Part shown: positions 45,833 to 57,017 of the stretch, in pieces
How the letters are laid out: the number at the start of each line of letters is the position of its first letter
How positions within the stretch are numbered: the stretch's first letter is position 1
NCBI GenBank assembly: GCA_905116865.2
Contig: CAJHNH020000551.1
Span: 62,001 to 126,000, forward strand
DNA: 64,000 bases
Source: Candidula unifasciata
Lineage: Eukaryota; Mollusca; Gastropoda; Stylommatophora; Geomitridae
Direction of reading: 5' to 3'
The notes under the pieces: model-generated
The model's database searches: none
The model's input: only the letters and a program-made list of their open reading frames with translations
Told to the model about the DNA's origin: nothing
Translations under genes and position numbers: made by a program

Positions 45833-46527
45833 AGATTTGGAATAGCCAGGTACCCATTAATTCGTGTACCTACAACGTCGACGTCTGTGCAATAGGGATT
45901 ATGAACGGTGATATAGCTGGATCGATTAAACAGCGAGTGTTTTGGCTGCAGATAGCGTTGCGTTGATTTAGACAATAGTATGAACGTCGAATCGTTCAGA
46001 AAGCAATGGCACATTAATGAACGTAAAATTACCAAAATAAAACAACAAACAGCCAACAGAAGCTGCGGTTGATTTGCAGTAAAGCTAAGGAAAGGCAACA
46101 AACTTACAACTACATCAGAGACAAAACAAATCATTTTTACTGTACAAAACACTTGAGTGTCTATGTTTACTGATGCATTTGATTTTTGCCAGTCTGTGTG
46201 ATAACAAAATATGCACGCGATGTATAGTAACGTTGTCTTGTGAACAACACACACACTGAAACCTCCAGCAGAACCCAAGATTGCTGAACCTACCGTCTCT
46301 GTCACCACACACACACAGACACAATTTGTGTTTCCCCTCCAGGATTTCCAACCTAGGAAATGTTGGCTTCCTACATACACTAGCGGTAGCGGCACAAAAG
46401 CGGTCACTTGGAAAGCCAGGAGCGGGAAGGGAAATAACACACACGATACCTTTCCAGACAGAAGTTCAAGGCCTTGGCGTCCGCGACACAGATGAAAGAA
46501 GACGCTGCCCCCCATAAAGGTCACCAC
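45748..46527 (-). CDS. Unrecognised 259-codon open frame (doubtful)
   Basis: The longest minus-strand frame not made of repeats. It is hydrophobic and Cys-rich, with membrane-like stretches (LLLAVCCFILVILRSLMC). It crosses a CA repeat (VCVCVV) and ends inside the putative hAT element, which argues against a conserved protein. No domain, no clear signal peptide and no splice context. Probably chance, but its length is unusual. Confidence 0.2.
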   Translation of the reverse strand: MVTFMGGSVFFHLCRGRQGLELLSGKVSCVLFPFPLLAFQVTAFVPLPLVYVGSQHFLGWKSWRGNTNCVCVCVVTETVGSAILGSAGGFSVCVVHKTTLLYIACIFCYHTDWQKSNASVNIDTQVFCTVKMICFVSDVVVSLLPFLSFTANQPQLLLAVCCFILVILRSLMCHCFLNDSTFILLSKSTQRYLQPKHSLFNRSSYITVHNPYCTDVDVVGTRINGYLAIPNLRDVQLSLSRGQNIDSKDRHGPEARASA

Positions 46528-46787
46528 TCAATGCTATTTCTAAAGGTGTGGTTTCCCTACTGCAGGGCTTTCAAAACTGCCGCCGTTGGTGACACGTTGT
46601 TTTCAAAGGTCTCTTTCCACACCAGTGGCGCATTGGGTATGCGGCTGGGCTCATCTCTTTATATACCAATATGTCTGGTATTTTTATTTTAGTTCACATC
46701 GATCTCGGGGAATCCAAGAGTTCCCGGGAAAGTCCAATATGATATTATAGGGAGGAGTTTGGGTCAGTTATTGCTTATTTCATACCG

Positions 46788-47095
46788 AATTAATCGAGTA
46801 ACAGAAAGTGTATTTATTGATCGGCACTCATAGAAAGAAGTAGAAAGATAGAAGAACACACTAGACAACATAAAAATCGAAAGCTATAGTTACCGTGCCG
46901 GGAATTGAACCTGTCACCTCCAGACGGCGTCTGCGCCTCGCCATGAATACAAGTGCACTAAGAACATGGTCAACCAGGCACCCCCGATAAAGGTGTCTTA
47001 TTGGCCATATCTATCGTACAGCTTGAAATCCACAACTATGGAATACGGACAGAATTCATTTCAACCCATTGAAATGGCACCATAGGTTACAGAAA
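46788..47095 (-). mobile_element. tRNA-derived SINE, family S3
   Basis: The minus strand has a head ggtgcctggttgaccatgtt and a perfect B box, ggttcaattcc, at about 46903-46913. The body (inverse of cggcactcatagaaagaag) is shared with 3811-4105 and 47270-47399. Confidence 0.75.
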
Positions 47096-47269
47096 TGTAT
47101 ATTAACGAAGCAAATGTCGGATAACAATCACAGCAACAATTTACGAACACAGTAAGACCTTATTGCTTTGTCTAGAATACACAAACATTTAAGAAAGGTA
47201 TTTGATTGGTAGGTTCCGGTGTGTATACGTCATACCAGAGGGGGAACCTTTGAGGCCGTTAAATATTAT

Positions 47270-47399
47270 GAATTAATCGAGTAACAGAAAGTGTATTGAT
47301 CGGCACTCATAGAAAGAAGTGGAAAGATAGAAGAACACACTAGACAACATAAAAATCGAAAGTTATAGTTACCGTGCCGGGAATTGAACCTGTCACCCG
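47270..47399 (-). mobile_element. SINE S3, truncated copy
   Basis: Nearly identical to 46788-46917, from gaattaatcgagtaacagaa to the B box, stopping at cctgtcacc. The tRNA-like head is missing. It lies about 480 bp from the full copy in the same orientation and is either a local duplication or a second insertion that lost its 5' end. Confidence 0.75.
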
Positions 47400-47744
47400 T
47401 AACAGCCCTATACTATTGGAAATTCCTCGGCAATTCTCGGATCCCGGAGACGGGGTGAACAAAAAAGTAAATAAAGAACCCTAGATGGGTAGTGAAAACA
47501 TAATTTCGCGACACACTAATTCACTCTACTCGCAAACCAGAGGTTACAAAAATCCACGATAAAGAGATTCCTCATACTACATACCCAACCAAATAGGTTA
47601 CTTCATATCTGTGTAGCGGCCCAGTATAACTGTGCTAAATATGGCTACAAGGCTGGGAGGGGTTTCAGGGATGTGTACCTGTTTTATTTTCTTCTTTGAG
47701 ATGTTAATCCTGAAGAGAGCAAATTTGGATGAGAATTTTTTTAA
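47400..47744. other. Non-coding, no recognised feature
   Basis: Nothing supported. Confidence 0.35.
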
Positions 47745-48062
47745 GGAGATCATCATCATCGTGTAGCAAGTCCTTTGTAGACGGTCGCTCTCGTCTTGGT
47801 CTGCCTATAGGAAACTCGGTCGCTCGCCAGCCCTCCCCCGCCTCGTATACTTTCATTTCATATGTCACTTATATCCTGTGCCCATCTTCGCGTTGGTCTT
47901 CGCCTGCCCCTACTTCCTAGTAACATGCCTTATGCTTTTGTCCAATCTGCCATGGCGCTTGATATGACCAAAATTTTTCAGCTTTCGAGACAAGATGCTG
48001 TTTATTAGCCAATCTTCTTTAATGTTCATATCTTTTAAAATGTCAGTATTTCTTGACTTTTT
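47745..48062 (-). mobile_element. LINE 3' end (family C)
   Basis: Inverse orientation, from the terminus catcatcatcgtgtagcaag through the region encoding LNIKEDWLINSILSRKL to about 48060. It abuts the family D reverse transcriptase that starts near 48120. Confidence 0.8.
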
Positions 48063-48119
48063 TGTTTTTTGGTTCTTGGTATTCTGACAATCTTTCTATA
48101 GCATTTCAGCTCAAACGCC

Positions 48120-49455
48120 CCTACATCCCCAAGGAGATATGGGCACATAAATTGCAATTGCGCGACATATTTTCACACTGCCGCCAATACATTAATGTGT
48201 TGCGACACATAGCTTACAGAATCATCACACCCCAGAACACTATTGGAAGAGTCATGGAAACAAATCGTGGCTAGAACGTTGACCCAAACATTGGAGTCTG
48301 GTGGTCTGTTCCCCGCTACACTAGGTGGTTACCGACCAGGAAGAGAGACATGGTGCAATGCTGCAGTTTTTGCCTACGACACATATGAGGGTTTCCAGGA
48401 GGGAATGGAAACGGCTGCAGTCGGTACTGACTTAGAAGATGCGTACAACTGCGTCCCATACAACACGCTCATCAGACTGCTGTTGGACATGCAGATAGAA
48501 ACTAAATAAGTCAACTAGATCGCAGCAGCGCTATTCGAAAGAACTGTGTCGCTTTGAGGTGGTTTATAAGGCATTAAAAACTCAACGCCTCCTAATGGGT
48601 ATGCCCCCAGGGATCACTATTGTCACCTGTGCTCTTTAATGTGTACACATCAGGCGTCACGAGTGCACAAAGCGAAGGCCTAGGCAGAACAATGTCTTAT
48701 GCAGATGATATCCTTGATTACCGTCGAGGTAAAAACAGGCAGGACATTACAACCACTGCTACAACACAAACTAGACAGACTTAGTGAGTGAGGAATCAAA
48801 AGATCAAGTGAACCAGTCCAAAGCCTCCTTAACATCGTTCTCTTTAAATACCCTCATCATGAGTACACCAACGCCAGTCGTAAGCATATGTGGTGTGGAC
48901 ATCGAGAGAATGGACACCATGAAATACCTGGGCATGACAGGAAACAGACATGGAAACAGATGCTTCTCATACAAATGCCACGTAGACAACGTCATACTTA
49001 AAGCCAGCAAAATGAGGCCATGAGACTCATACTCGGCTGCACAAAAGACACCTCCTGCAACGCCATGCGTTATGTCCTGGGTCTGCCGACGATGACTAGC
49101 AGATACAAAGTGGCACAAGTCAAGGCTTACATGAGGGTATCGGCAGACGTTAACCACCCATTACACAAAACTATACACGACACAACGGGAACCCATCTCA
49201 AAAGAGGCCGCTCTTGGATGGCAAAGGCTGAGGATTCAATCCAACAGGCATGTGACTTAGGCGTTATCTGTCACGGAAAAGAATGGACAAATACACCAGT
49301 AGACATGCATGGCATCTGTAAGGTTGTCATCACACTCAGAAGGTACTGCAGGGATCAAATTCCTGCTGCCGTCGACACAGAGGTAAGAGAACGGATAGAT
49401 AAGCATTCAGACCCAGAAGAAATCATCGTCTACGCAGATAGATCCGCTCCCATAT
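48120..49455 (+). mobile_element. LINE reverse transcriptase relic (family D), most complete RT
   Basis: In order: RPYIPKEIWAHKL; LESGGLFPATLGGYRPGRET; VGTDLEDAYNCVPYNTLIRL (RT box with catalytic Asp); then, across frames, a MGMPPGSLLSPVLFNVYTSG-like segment and MSYADDILDY at about 48690-48722 (YADD box with both aspartates); CGVDIERMDTMKYLGMT (KYLG); MRLILGCTKDTSCNAMRYVL; HKTIHDTTGTHLKRGRSWMA; and EEIIVYADRSAPI at the end, the start of RNase H. Several frameshifts and stops occur. RNase H breaks off at 49455, where a dispersed repeat begins. Confidence 0.88.
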
Positions 49456-49880
49456 AGTCAACTCTTACAACTCGCTTTTGGCCAGGCATAGGGTATATTC
49501 TTGTTTTCTCCACAATGTGGCCCCGGAACCCACATAGGGAGGATGTCCATTGTTCTTCAACCTGTTTACACCCACGGACCTACAAAGCAGGGAAAATTGT
49601 TTCGCTGATCACAAAGCAGCTATCAAAATAAATATAAAATGTACACGGCAGTTTATTTGTTCATTCCGATGTCACAAATGACAATTTTCAGCGAATGCGA
49701 CATCTGATACTAATTAAAAGCTAGAACATTTTCTGCAGCAATGTAGTGCCGGAATCATGTAGCCGCTACATGATTAGGCAAAACTTGTTGGCGCACCAGT
49801 ATAACATTTCTGCGGACCAATATTGTTTGACGGGCGAGTACTGGCCCTAATATAACTGCTTTTTGCGCCACCATCCATGC
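49456..49880. repeat. Dispersed repeat inserted into the family D LINE
   Basis: The left part (tcaactcttacaactcgc, gtggccccggaacccac) matches 30541-30640. The right part (cagtttatttgttca, gcgacatctgat) matches 15580-15650. It separates the RT portion from the 3' end of the same LINE, so it may be a later insertion or a composite of two. Confidence 0.55.
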
Positions 49881-49884
49881 AACT

Positions 49885-50060
49885 CACTACACTCAGATGA
49901 AAGGCAAGCCGGACATATAACCAGATTGAGACCGGTACCATCAGTATTGAAACTCTGCGCTGGCTGATGAAGATGAGGACGAAGAACGCAATGGGAGTGC
50001 CCCGAGTGCTGTGATGTCAATTCTTGACTAAACTCATGTAATCCAGCAGTCATTCAGAGT
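49885..50060 (+). mobile_element. LINE 3' end (family D)
   Basis: ccagattgagaccggtacca, gctgatgaagatgaggac and ccccgagtgctgtgatgtca match 56170-56290 and 61125-61255. The encoded tail ECPECCD is Cys-rich. Confidence 0.75.
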
Positions 50061-50138
50061 GGCCTGTCATACACATTCGCGAGCATTGACGACATCAAGG
50101 TACCCACCAGTCAGTGCGACCGTTAACCGCCGTTTAAT

Positions 50139-50335
50139 GTCGTTCGCAGTCAAAATGGGCCACCAAGAAAAACAAAGAATTTTCATCGAATTTTGCATTA
50201 AGCTTCAACAATCCTGTTGCGAACAATTATCCCGACGATTCAGAAAGCTACTATGGATGATGCTACCAGTATATCATAAATAAAATGGGACAAACCCATT
50301 TAAAGATGGACAAGCTCAACCAGATTAATTATCTA
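50139..50335 (+). mobile_element. Mariner-type transposase N-terminal fragment
   Basis: The frame reads QEKQRIFIEFCIKLQQSCCE and, after a one-base shift, TIQKATMDDATSIS, then IKWDKPFKDGQAQ. This fits the helix-turn-helix start of Mos1-type transposases, where a basic EQR-IKFC-KLGK segment is followed by a VFEW-KRFK-G box. Frame shift and stop make it inactive. Only about 60 residues remain and no catalytic domain is seen. Confidence 0.5.
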
Positions 50336-51340
50336 ATCTGCCCCCTCTCTATCTTTTATGTGCTTATTATAAAAAATATGCAGTGTTCACAGCTGAGGTT
50401 GGCTGCAGTCTGCATCTCCTGTTGCGATCATTTACAGTTTAAAGTGTACTGGTTAACGGGCAAATCTCTTGCACGTTACAATTGTCCTACCACTGTGAGA
50501 CAACCACGAGAACGGTCTAAACCTGTAACCACGCCTAGTATAAGGACCACACCATTAATCAACATAAACATAACCTAGTAATATGTTTTCTCACAGTTAC
50601 CTGTAGCCACTGCAGCTATGTGACCAAACGACTGCAGAACGTCCTGATTCCACCTGTACTCATTGTTCCCTGCCATCAGTAAATATAAAGAATGAACGTC
50701 TCCAAACAGTCAACAAGAACCCCACGTTTAGCAAGAATAAAACACTTGAAATCAAATCTTCCTCCTATATTTCCATTATACTAAGGTAAATAAATATACG
50801 TTACTATTGCTGAAGTTGCACCGTCAGTAGAGGTCTGCTATTTCTTCTCACTGGCGTCGTCGGGTTTACACTTAAACAAATCAACGTTAAGTGGTCCGCT
50901 TTTTAAATCCATGCAGCTGACGTCCAACGTGGTAACTCGGTATTGCTAAACTGCGTTCCCAACCGCTTTACACAGACGTCTTCACACTGCTAGAAACGCA
51001 TATACAGTGAGATAACTGGGAAAACGGAGGCACAAATGGTCACGTGAGCGTACTAGAAGACATAAAAAGCCAAAAGGAAGCGCGTCCCACACAAAAAAGT
51101 GACAATGGAGCTAATTGGGCAGAATAAACACAAAGGAACGTCCTGTATACACTTCCCAACATGGAGAACACAGATTTTCTGTCTAACTAGTTGCGGCCAG
51201 TAGGACGAACATCTGTCCACCTTTGGAATGACAATAAAGTTTCCCCAAAGTGATGACCCCGTCCCAAGGGGGAAAAACACGAAGCAGACCGGCAACAAAT
51301 GATAAGGTCCATGGAGGAAACTCGAAACCAACAGAAGAGC
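50336..51340. other. Non-coding, no recognised feature
   Basis: A minus-strand frame at 51053-51331 (92 codons) has no recognised domain. Confidence 0.4.
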
Positions 51341-51349
51341 TACCCCCTT

Positions 51350-51382
<33 letters not shown>
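51341..51382. repeat. C-rich run and (TC)n microsatellite
   Basis: A short C-rich tract followed by about 12 TC repeats. Confidence 0.9.
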
Positions 51383-52187
51383 AAAAACGACATGAATAAC
51401 ACAGAATAGGATAATAGTCGAAGACGACCCTAGAGGTTAAAGGTCACATGTGCCCATGCTATGGCTTCTTCAGCACAGGTTCCCTAACGCCGGACAATTT
51501 ACCAAGGAAAATCCCGTCTTCAGAACTGGTGGCGTTGGGTTGGGAAGGGTAAAACGGAATGGTATTTAGCAGACAGCCTGCATCCAGGTCATTACTTCCG
51601 CCACGACCACCACCCTCCTCTTCAGAGACAGATGGCGTTGATACCGCCCGACGTGTCTCACTGAATTCTGTGACAGGTATAACTCACATACCTGACCCGC
51701 GTTCATTCTGTCCGACCTTTCCCCCCCCCCCCCCCAACTTTTCCGCGTGTCTGGTTAGTAGCAAACACGGTGACCATGATCTTTTTCTTCTACGCTAATA
51801 AAAGTTGTGTGGCGGTTCACAACTAGGCGGCGATATCTGCGCATTTTAAACTAACACATCCCATTTCAGAAAAAACCATTAATAAGTCGTACATTACAGC
51901 ATACTTGTGTGGCGGTAGGGTGGCAACGAACCTATTCTTTTTTTTTGTGTCTCTGACAACGAGGCCCCTAAACCCACTGGGAGAACAGGCACAATAACTA
52001 GACATGTTTGAATTATAACAATACACAAGCAACAAAGCACCTGTTCTGTGTAGGAAAGCGAAATCCCTAGTCTGAAGACTGCCTCCTGTTAGCTTATACA
52101 ATCACAGACTCACAACCCATGAGGAATGAGAGGCCCGATGTACGGAAGGAAGGTTAAACAGTCATGAGCAGGACTAAACGATTTGAT
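51383..52187. other. Non-coding, no recognised feature
   Basis: A poly-C run lies at about 51721-51735. No exon recognised. Confidence 0.4.
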
Positions 52188-52574
52188 GCGTGAACCACAA
52201 CCATCTCCATCTATCCTCCAGAAAGCCTTGCGTGAACCACAACCATCTCCATCTATCCTCAAGAAAGCCTTGCGTGAACCACAACCATCTCCATCTATCC
52301 TCCAGAAGGCCTTGCGTGAACCACAACCATCTCCATCTATCCTCCAGAAGGCCTTGCGTGAACCACAACCATCTCCATCTATCCTCCAGAAGGCCTTGCG
52401 TGAACCACAACCATCTCCATCTATCCCCCAGAAGGCCTTGCGTGAACCACAACCATCTCCATCTATCCTCCAGAAGGGTTTGTGTGAACCACAACCATCT
52501 CCATCTATCCTCAATAAGGCCTTGCGTGAACCACAACCATCTCCATCTATCCTCCAGAAGGCCTTGCGTGAACC
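52188..52574. repeat. Minisatellite, 42-bp unit, about 9 copies
   Basis: The unit includes gcgtgaaccacaaccatctc and catctatcctccagaaggcc. The period is a multiple of three, so stable 14-residue repeats arise in several frames (EPQPSPSILQKALR on plus, RKAFWRIDGDGCGS on minus). One unit has ggtttgtgtg instead of gccttgcgtg. Confidence 0.95.
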
Positions 52575-52690
52575 CAGTGCCAGACCACCATGTACTGGCT
52601 CTGCATTTGTGGAAGCGTCCTTGGACAGCACAGAGTGTTCATGTTCTGCCTCTTATAACCGATACTGCTCGTAGCAGGCTGAACGTGGTG

Positions 52691-52728
52691 GATTTTTTTT
52701 TTTTTTTGGGGGGGGGGGGGGGGGGGGA
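52691..52728. repeat. Poly-T/poly-G junction
   Basis: About 15 T followed by about 20 G. A similar T-to-G junction occurs at 54688-54717. Confidence 0.9.
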
Positions 52729-54017
52729 GAGGTCTTCATAAATGCAAGGACGCGCGGACTGAGAAGTGGCGGCGGAAAACCACCGGTGAACTGGGAAACA
52801 GACATGACCACACAATGAGAATGAAATGTCACAGGAAACTAACTGTAACGGCTAACGTGGGCAACAAATGGCCGCTGACGTCGAATAATAAGCGCATATA
52901 TCGCAGCCACGCTGTGAGCGATTACGTCTTCATGTGAATAGAGAACAGGTAAATCTATAACAGACCACAGCATACTTTATGATATGCTCCCGAGTCACGC
53001 AGCAGACAGACAAGTCAACTACTGCGGCAACTCTCGTGCATAAACCATACATTGCATGAACGGTCGCGTGACATTACTGTCAACACAACAAACAGTAAGC
53101 ATGCAGCTACAGTGTACGATGCGAAGATACATCATAATCAGACGGCACAGACCACGACACAAACATGAATTCAAAAGGAATTCACCTTAATGATAGAGAG
53201 AGAGCACTGAGCACGTACGTATTCAGTTGTGTCTATTTAGGTCAAAGGATTGTTGCTTATGAGAGGCGGTACGGTGGGTTCTTCGTGCTCCCTATTTTCT
53301 TCTTTTTTTCTGCTTCTTATTCGTCGTCTTTTTTCGTCTTTACCGCCGTCTTCCTCTTTTTTTTTTTCACATTCGCCATTCTCTTCTTTTTCGCCATCGT
53401 CCTCTTTTTCCTCCTCCTCCTCTTGTTTCTGCTTAATGAGAAGTCAGGAATGCGCGAGTGTGTGTTTCTGTGAATGTGCGCGCGCGCGTGCGTGTGTGAC
53501 AGAGAGGGGAGGCAGAGATCCAGCAAAACGGGTGCGTGACGCGCAAGTGCTATTACTATGGCCAAAATGTGTTTTTAACACACACAAAATGTGCTTGAGT
53601 TTGCGCCCATGCAAAAAGTGTTCCGCACCGGGTTCCATCTGACCTTGCAACGCCCCTGGGTGGACGTCAACATGACAGGGACCAGGAAACGTGTGCCGCC
53701 GTAGAATACCAGAAACGGTGACATTCCGACAGTTGTGTTATCGGACGTCCAGGTGGATGTGTTGCCACTCAGTCAGTCAGCGACAGGCGCAGCCTATCTC
53801 TCAGTGCTGCGAAGCGTCCAGTTGACATTCTCTTTGTCCCTCTATCACTGTTCGGGACAGCAATCCTTGCTTTACAATCGTTAAGCCGACGTCTTACTAA
53901 TGATAGTCACCACCAACTGTAACAACCATCGCTTGCAGCTATCGTGTCTTCTTGCCGGGAAAAGATTGTCCTACTTTAGAAACTAGATGAGCCACCTACC
54001 TAACGGAGGAAGGACTG

Positions 54018-54019
<2 letters not shown>
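52729..54019. other. Non-coding with TC-rich and GT-rich low complexity
   Basis: T/C-rich sequence at 53285-53432 and a gtgtgcgcgcgcg-type patch at 53458-53500. No exon recognised. Confidence 0.45.

Positions 54020-54095
<76 letters not shown>
54020..54095. repeat. (AG)n microsatellite
   Basis: About 37 AG repeats. Poly-G at 54126-54139 and poly-C at 54231-54250 follow. Confidence 0.95.
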
Positions 54096-54098
<3 letters not shown>

Positions 54099-54624
54099 CG
54101 GGGAAAAGCCCTAATTTTTTCCGGTTGGGGGGGGGGGGGTAATAATCTAATTATATCAAGCAAACTATTTTATGGCACAGAATTTTGTTTTAGCTTGCCC
54201 CATTTGCTTCTGTCTGTGACTAGTGCAATGCCCCCCCCCCCCCCCCCCCCAGTTTATTTTAAATATGAGGCCAGTTTGCAAGGCCGAAGCAAAAACACCA
54301 GGTTACTTGTTAACTGACCAGCCAGCCTGGCGTCAGGCACAATCGAGTATATTAACTTCTGCAATGAAGAAAAACGAAGTCGTTCCAACAGAGCAACTCA
54401 CAACCCGGCCTGACAACAAGGAGAGGGGTTGTGGGTTTAAATAGCTTCTAGTTGGTGGCTTCAAGGGCGCAATGTCCCAGCAGGCCATGAATCATTTACA
54501 GACTGCAAATATACATTAGGTGAATCTGCAGTAACTGTGTGAAGACGTCTTGGTCTACAACACGATACAGAAACACGAGTCTGTCCAGACAACACGGAGC
54601 AGGGTTGTGTTGAAACAGCCAGTT
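54096..54624. other. Non-coding, homopolymers only
   Basis: Apart from the poly-G and poly-C runs, nothing is recognised. Confidence 0.4.
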
Positions 54625-54885
54625 GCGTATCCTTTACAGGACGCCGCAGAACCAATCCTAGCATTTTTTTTCTCGGCCGTTGTGATGTTTTTTTTTTTGG
54701 GGGGGGGGGGGGGGGGGCAAATTTACATTGAGAAGTTTACCACAGATCTTGAACGATCGACTCTCGATATCAATGTGTAAATCAATGAAAGACAGCCTGC
54801 TGTCAAATCACCTGCAGTTGGCATAGAACCCGGCACTCCGGGATTATAAAACACGTTCGCAACGTCCAAACCACAGATGCCGACG
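54625..54885 (-). mobile_element. tRNA-derived SINE, family S4, degenerate
   Basis: gcgtatcctttacaggacgc, actctcgata and the head region line up with 20417-20715 in the same orientation. A T/G homopolymer (54688-54717) sits in the middle, where the other copy has a CT tract. Confidence 0.55.
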
Positions 54886-54963
54886 GTATTGTGTACACAA
54901 AAATTGTATGCCGTCTCCACAATTAAGGTTGACCAGTGTACCCACTGCTGTCTTAGACATTAT

Positions 54964-55170
54964 CACCTTGTCAGGCCCAAATCTCTTCAACGTGTTGGGT
55001 ACATAGAATCTTAGTATCGGTGTCCTGGGCACCTTGTCAGGTCCAAGTCTCTTCAACGTGTTGGGTACATTGATTCTTAGTATTGGTGTAATAGGCACCT
55101 TGTCAGGCTCCAAGTCTCTTCAACGTGTTGGGTACATAGAATCTTAGTATCGGTGTCCTGGGCACCTTGT
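54964..55170. repeat. Tandem repeat, 66-bp unit, about 3 copies
   Basis: The unit includes caccttgtcaggcccaaatc and ttcaacgtgttgggtacata. The copies are well conserved. Confidence 0.93.
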
Positions 55171-55774
55171 CATACCTGGCGTCAGTCGATGGCCACAAGT
55201 AATTAAACGATGGTCAAGTCCCATTTTCCATGGAATTTTCAGTAAGTGCATGAAAGTCGGTGATTCAATAATAATAATGCACAACATATGTTAAACTTGA
55301 ATTTTTGGTAAAGGTTAATGATTCAGGCCGGCCGCTCACAACAACTTTCACGTGCATTAAAAACAAAACAAAAACAGGCATATGTTGATGGGAACTGTTT
55401 TTGGGTGCAATGTGCATGAAATATTTTTCATCCTCTGAACTATTGCCTTTAATCTGTGTCAAGCAACATCTGTCTTTCCGCTGTTGTGTACAGCAGGTGA
55501 ACGCGAAGAAGAAACCAGTCTTGGGAGTAAAGCTTGGTGTAGGTAGTCTATGCCGTCATGGAAATCAAGACAGGATGCGCTGTAACCAACTTTTCATAGG
55601 GAAACAGCAGAATTACCTTAGGGTGGCAGCTGCATTTTAGGACTGAGCAAGCATGGGAATTTCCAATGTGCAGTGACGTCGACTGTGATAACACAGCAAA
55701 ACCAGGAGATTTTTGAAAAAGAAAAAAAAATCACGGAATAAACCTTCCAGCTTCAACTATATATAAATCCTAAT
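55171..55774. other. Non-coding, no recognised feature
   Basis: Nothing supported. Confidence 0.4.
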
Positions 55775-56290
55775 GATTGTCCCTAAGAACAACCCCGCAC
55801 ATTCAAGATAATGCTCGCTCAGAGGATTTGATTATTTACACAGACGGTTCAGTGTCAAGAGGCAAAAGATGTGCTTGGGGCTTTTTAGCAAAAGTTAATG
55901 GTCGACGTTTGGTGCAGGAGATCCTAGCATATGATACCACAACATCCAGCTTTAAAATGGAGGTGGAGGCGGTCACTGCAGCTTTTCGCTCGCACAACTT
56001 GGTGGAATACTGATGCATGAAAGGGCAGACGTGGTTGGTGCCTTGTGGGAGAGCGTGTACAATTCGGAGGAGCAGATGGATCACCCAGTCTGGTGAGACA
56101 GATGCAGCGGGGAGTCACGAGAGGTTCTGGCAGATGCTCGAGGCTCAGAGGAAAGACAAGACGGACGTTTAATCAGAATGCTATTGGTACCATTAGTATC
56201 GGAACTCTTCACTAGCTGCTGAAGATGGGGACGGAACGCTTAAGGAAATGCCCCAAGTGCTGTTATGTCGGTTCTTGAATCAACTCAACT
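55775..56290 (+). mobile_element. LINE RNase H and 3' end (family D)
   Basis: The frame reads EDLIIYTDGSVSRGKRCAWG (RNase H first motif with catalytic Asp intact), FLAKVNGRRLVQEILAYDTT, then MEVEAVTAAF (catalytic Glu). The middle of RNase H, including the second Asp, is deleted near 55996. The frame resumes with ALWESVYNSEEQMDHPVW, and the 3' end ccccaagtgctgttatgtcg matches 49885-50060 and 61125-61255. Confidence 0.8.
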
Positions 56291-57017
56291 CAACCCCGCA
56301 CCATTATTATTGGAGTCATTTAAGAGTTAATAACACGCCAAAGTGTTTGGTTAGGAGCAAACAGCCGGCCTCTTTCTCCTCAGATTTCTCAACACGTACA
56401 CCTTATCGCATACGTGCATATGCCGCCATGAATGGATTCCCTTGTTCTCCAATCGGACGGTCTGACCGGAATCAATGCGCCGACTGTAAACATTTGTCAG
56501 CGAACAGTTGAATGAAGATGCTATTTCTAGCTAGTTGTCGTTCTCTGTGAGCTCTTCATTACAAATAACAACATCTGAGTCAGTTATCGTTGGGGACTGA
56601 TATGCCTATCGCTAACAGCAGATATGTGAGACCGAAAAGGAATCATTTCTGGCTCTACATTTTCTTCTCAACTGTCATTGGAACAATGAATACTGTGTTG
56701 GTTGTTCACATGTTCTTAAAAAGCCACAGTCTGCAAGCATGTGTTCCGTGAGTTATATGCTTAATCCTTTCTGTACTAAGCAACTCAGTAGGCGTTCCTT
56801 GTTGTTTACAAAGATTTGTTACAGACAGATGTTACATCAACCCTTTATATTTGAATCTTCTTTTCTAGCGCGTTCATCTGAAGACGTAATGGCGTTCTGT
56901 CTGTTTACAACATGGCTGTGATATTTACGCTTTGGCCGACACATCCGAGTTCTGCAGGTTTTTGTTGACCGGGTTCGCCTTTCCGGTTAGTTTTGTGGGA
57001 CACCGCAGTCTCAGTGG
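56291..57017. other. Non-coding, no recognised feature
   Basis: Nothing supported. Confidence 0.4.

Noticed and set aside
52110..52741. Pro/Ser-rich or Trp/Arg-rich repeat proteins
   Set aside because: Readings of the 42-bp minisatellite in several frames on both strands.
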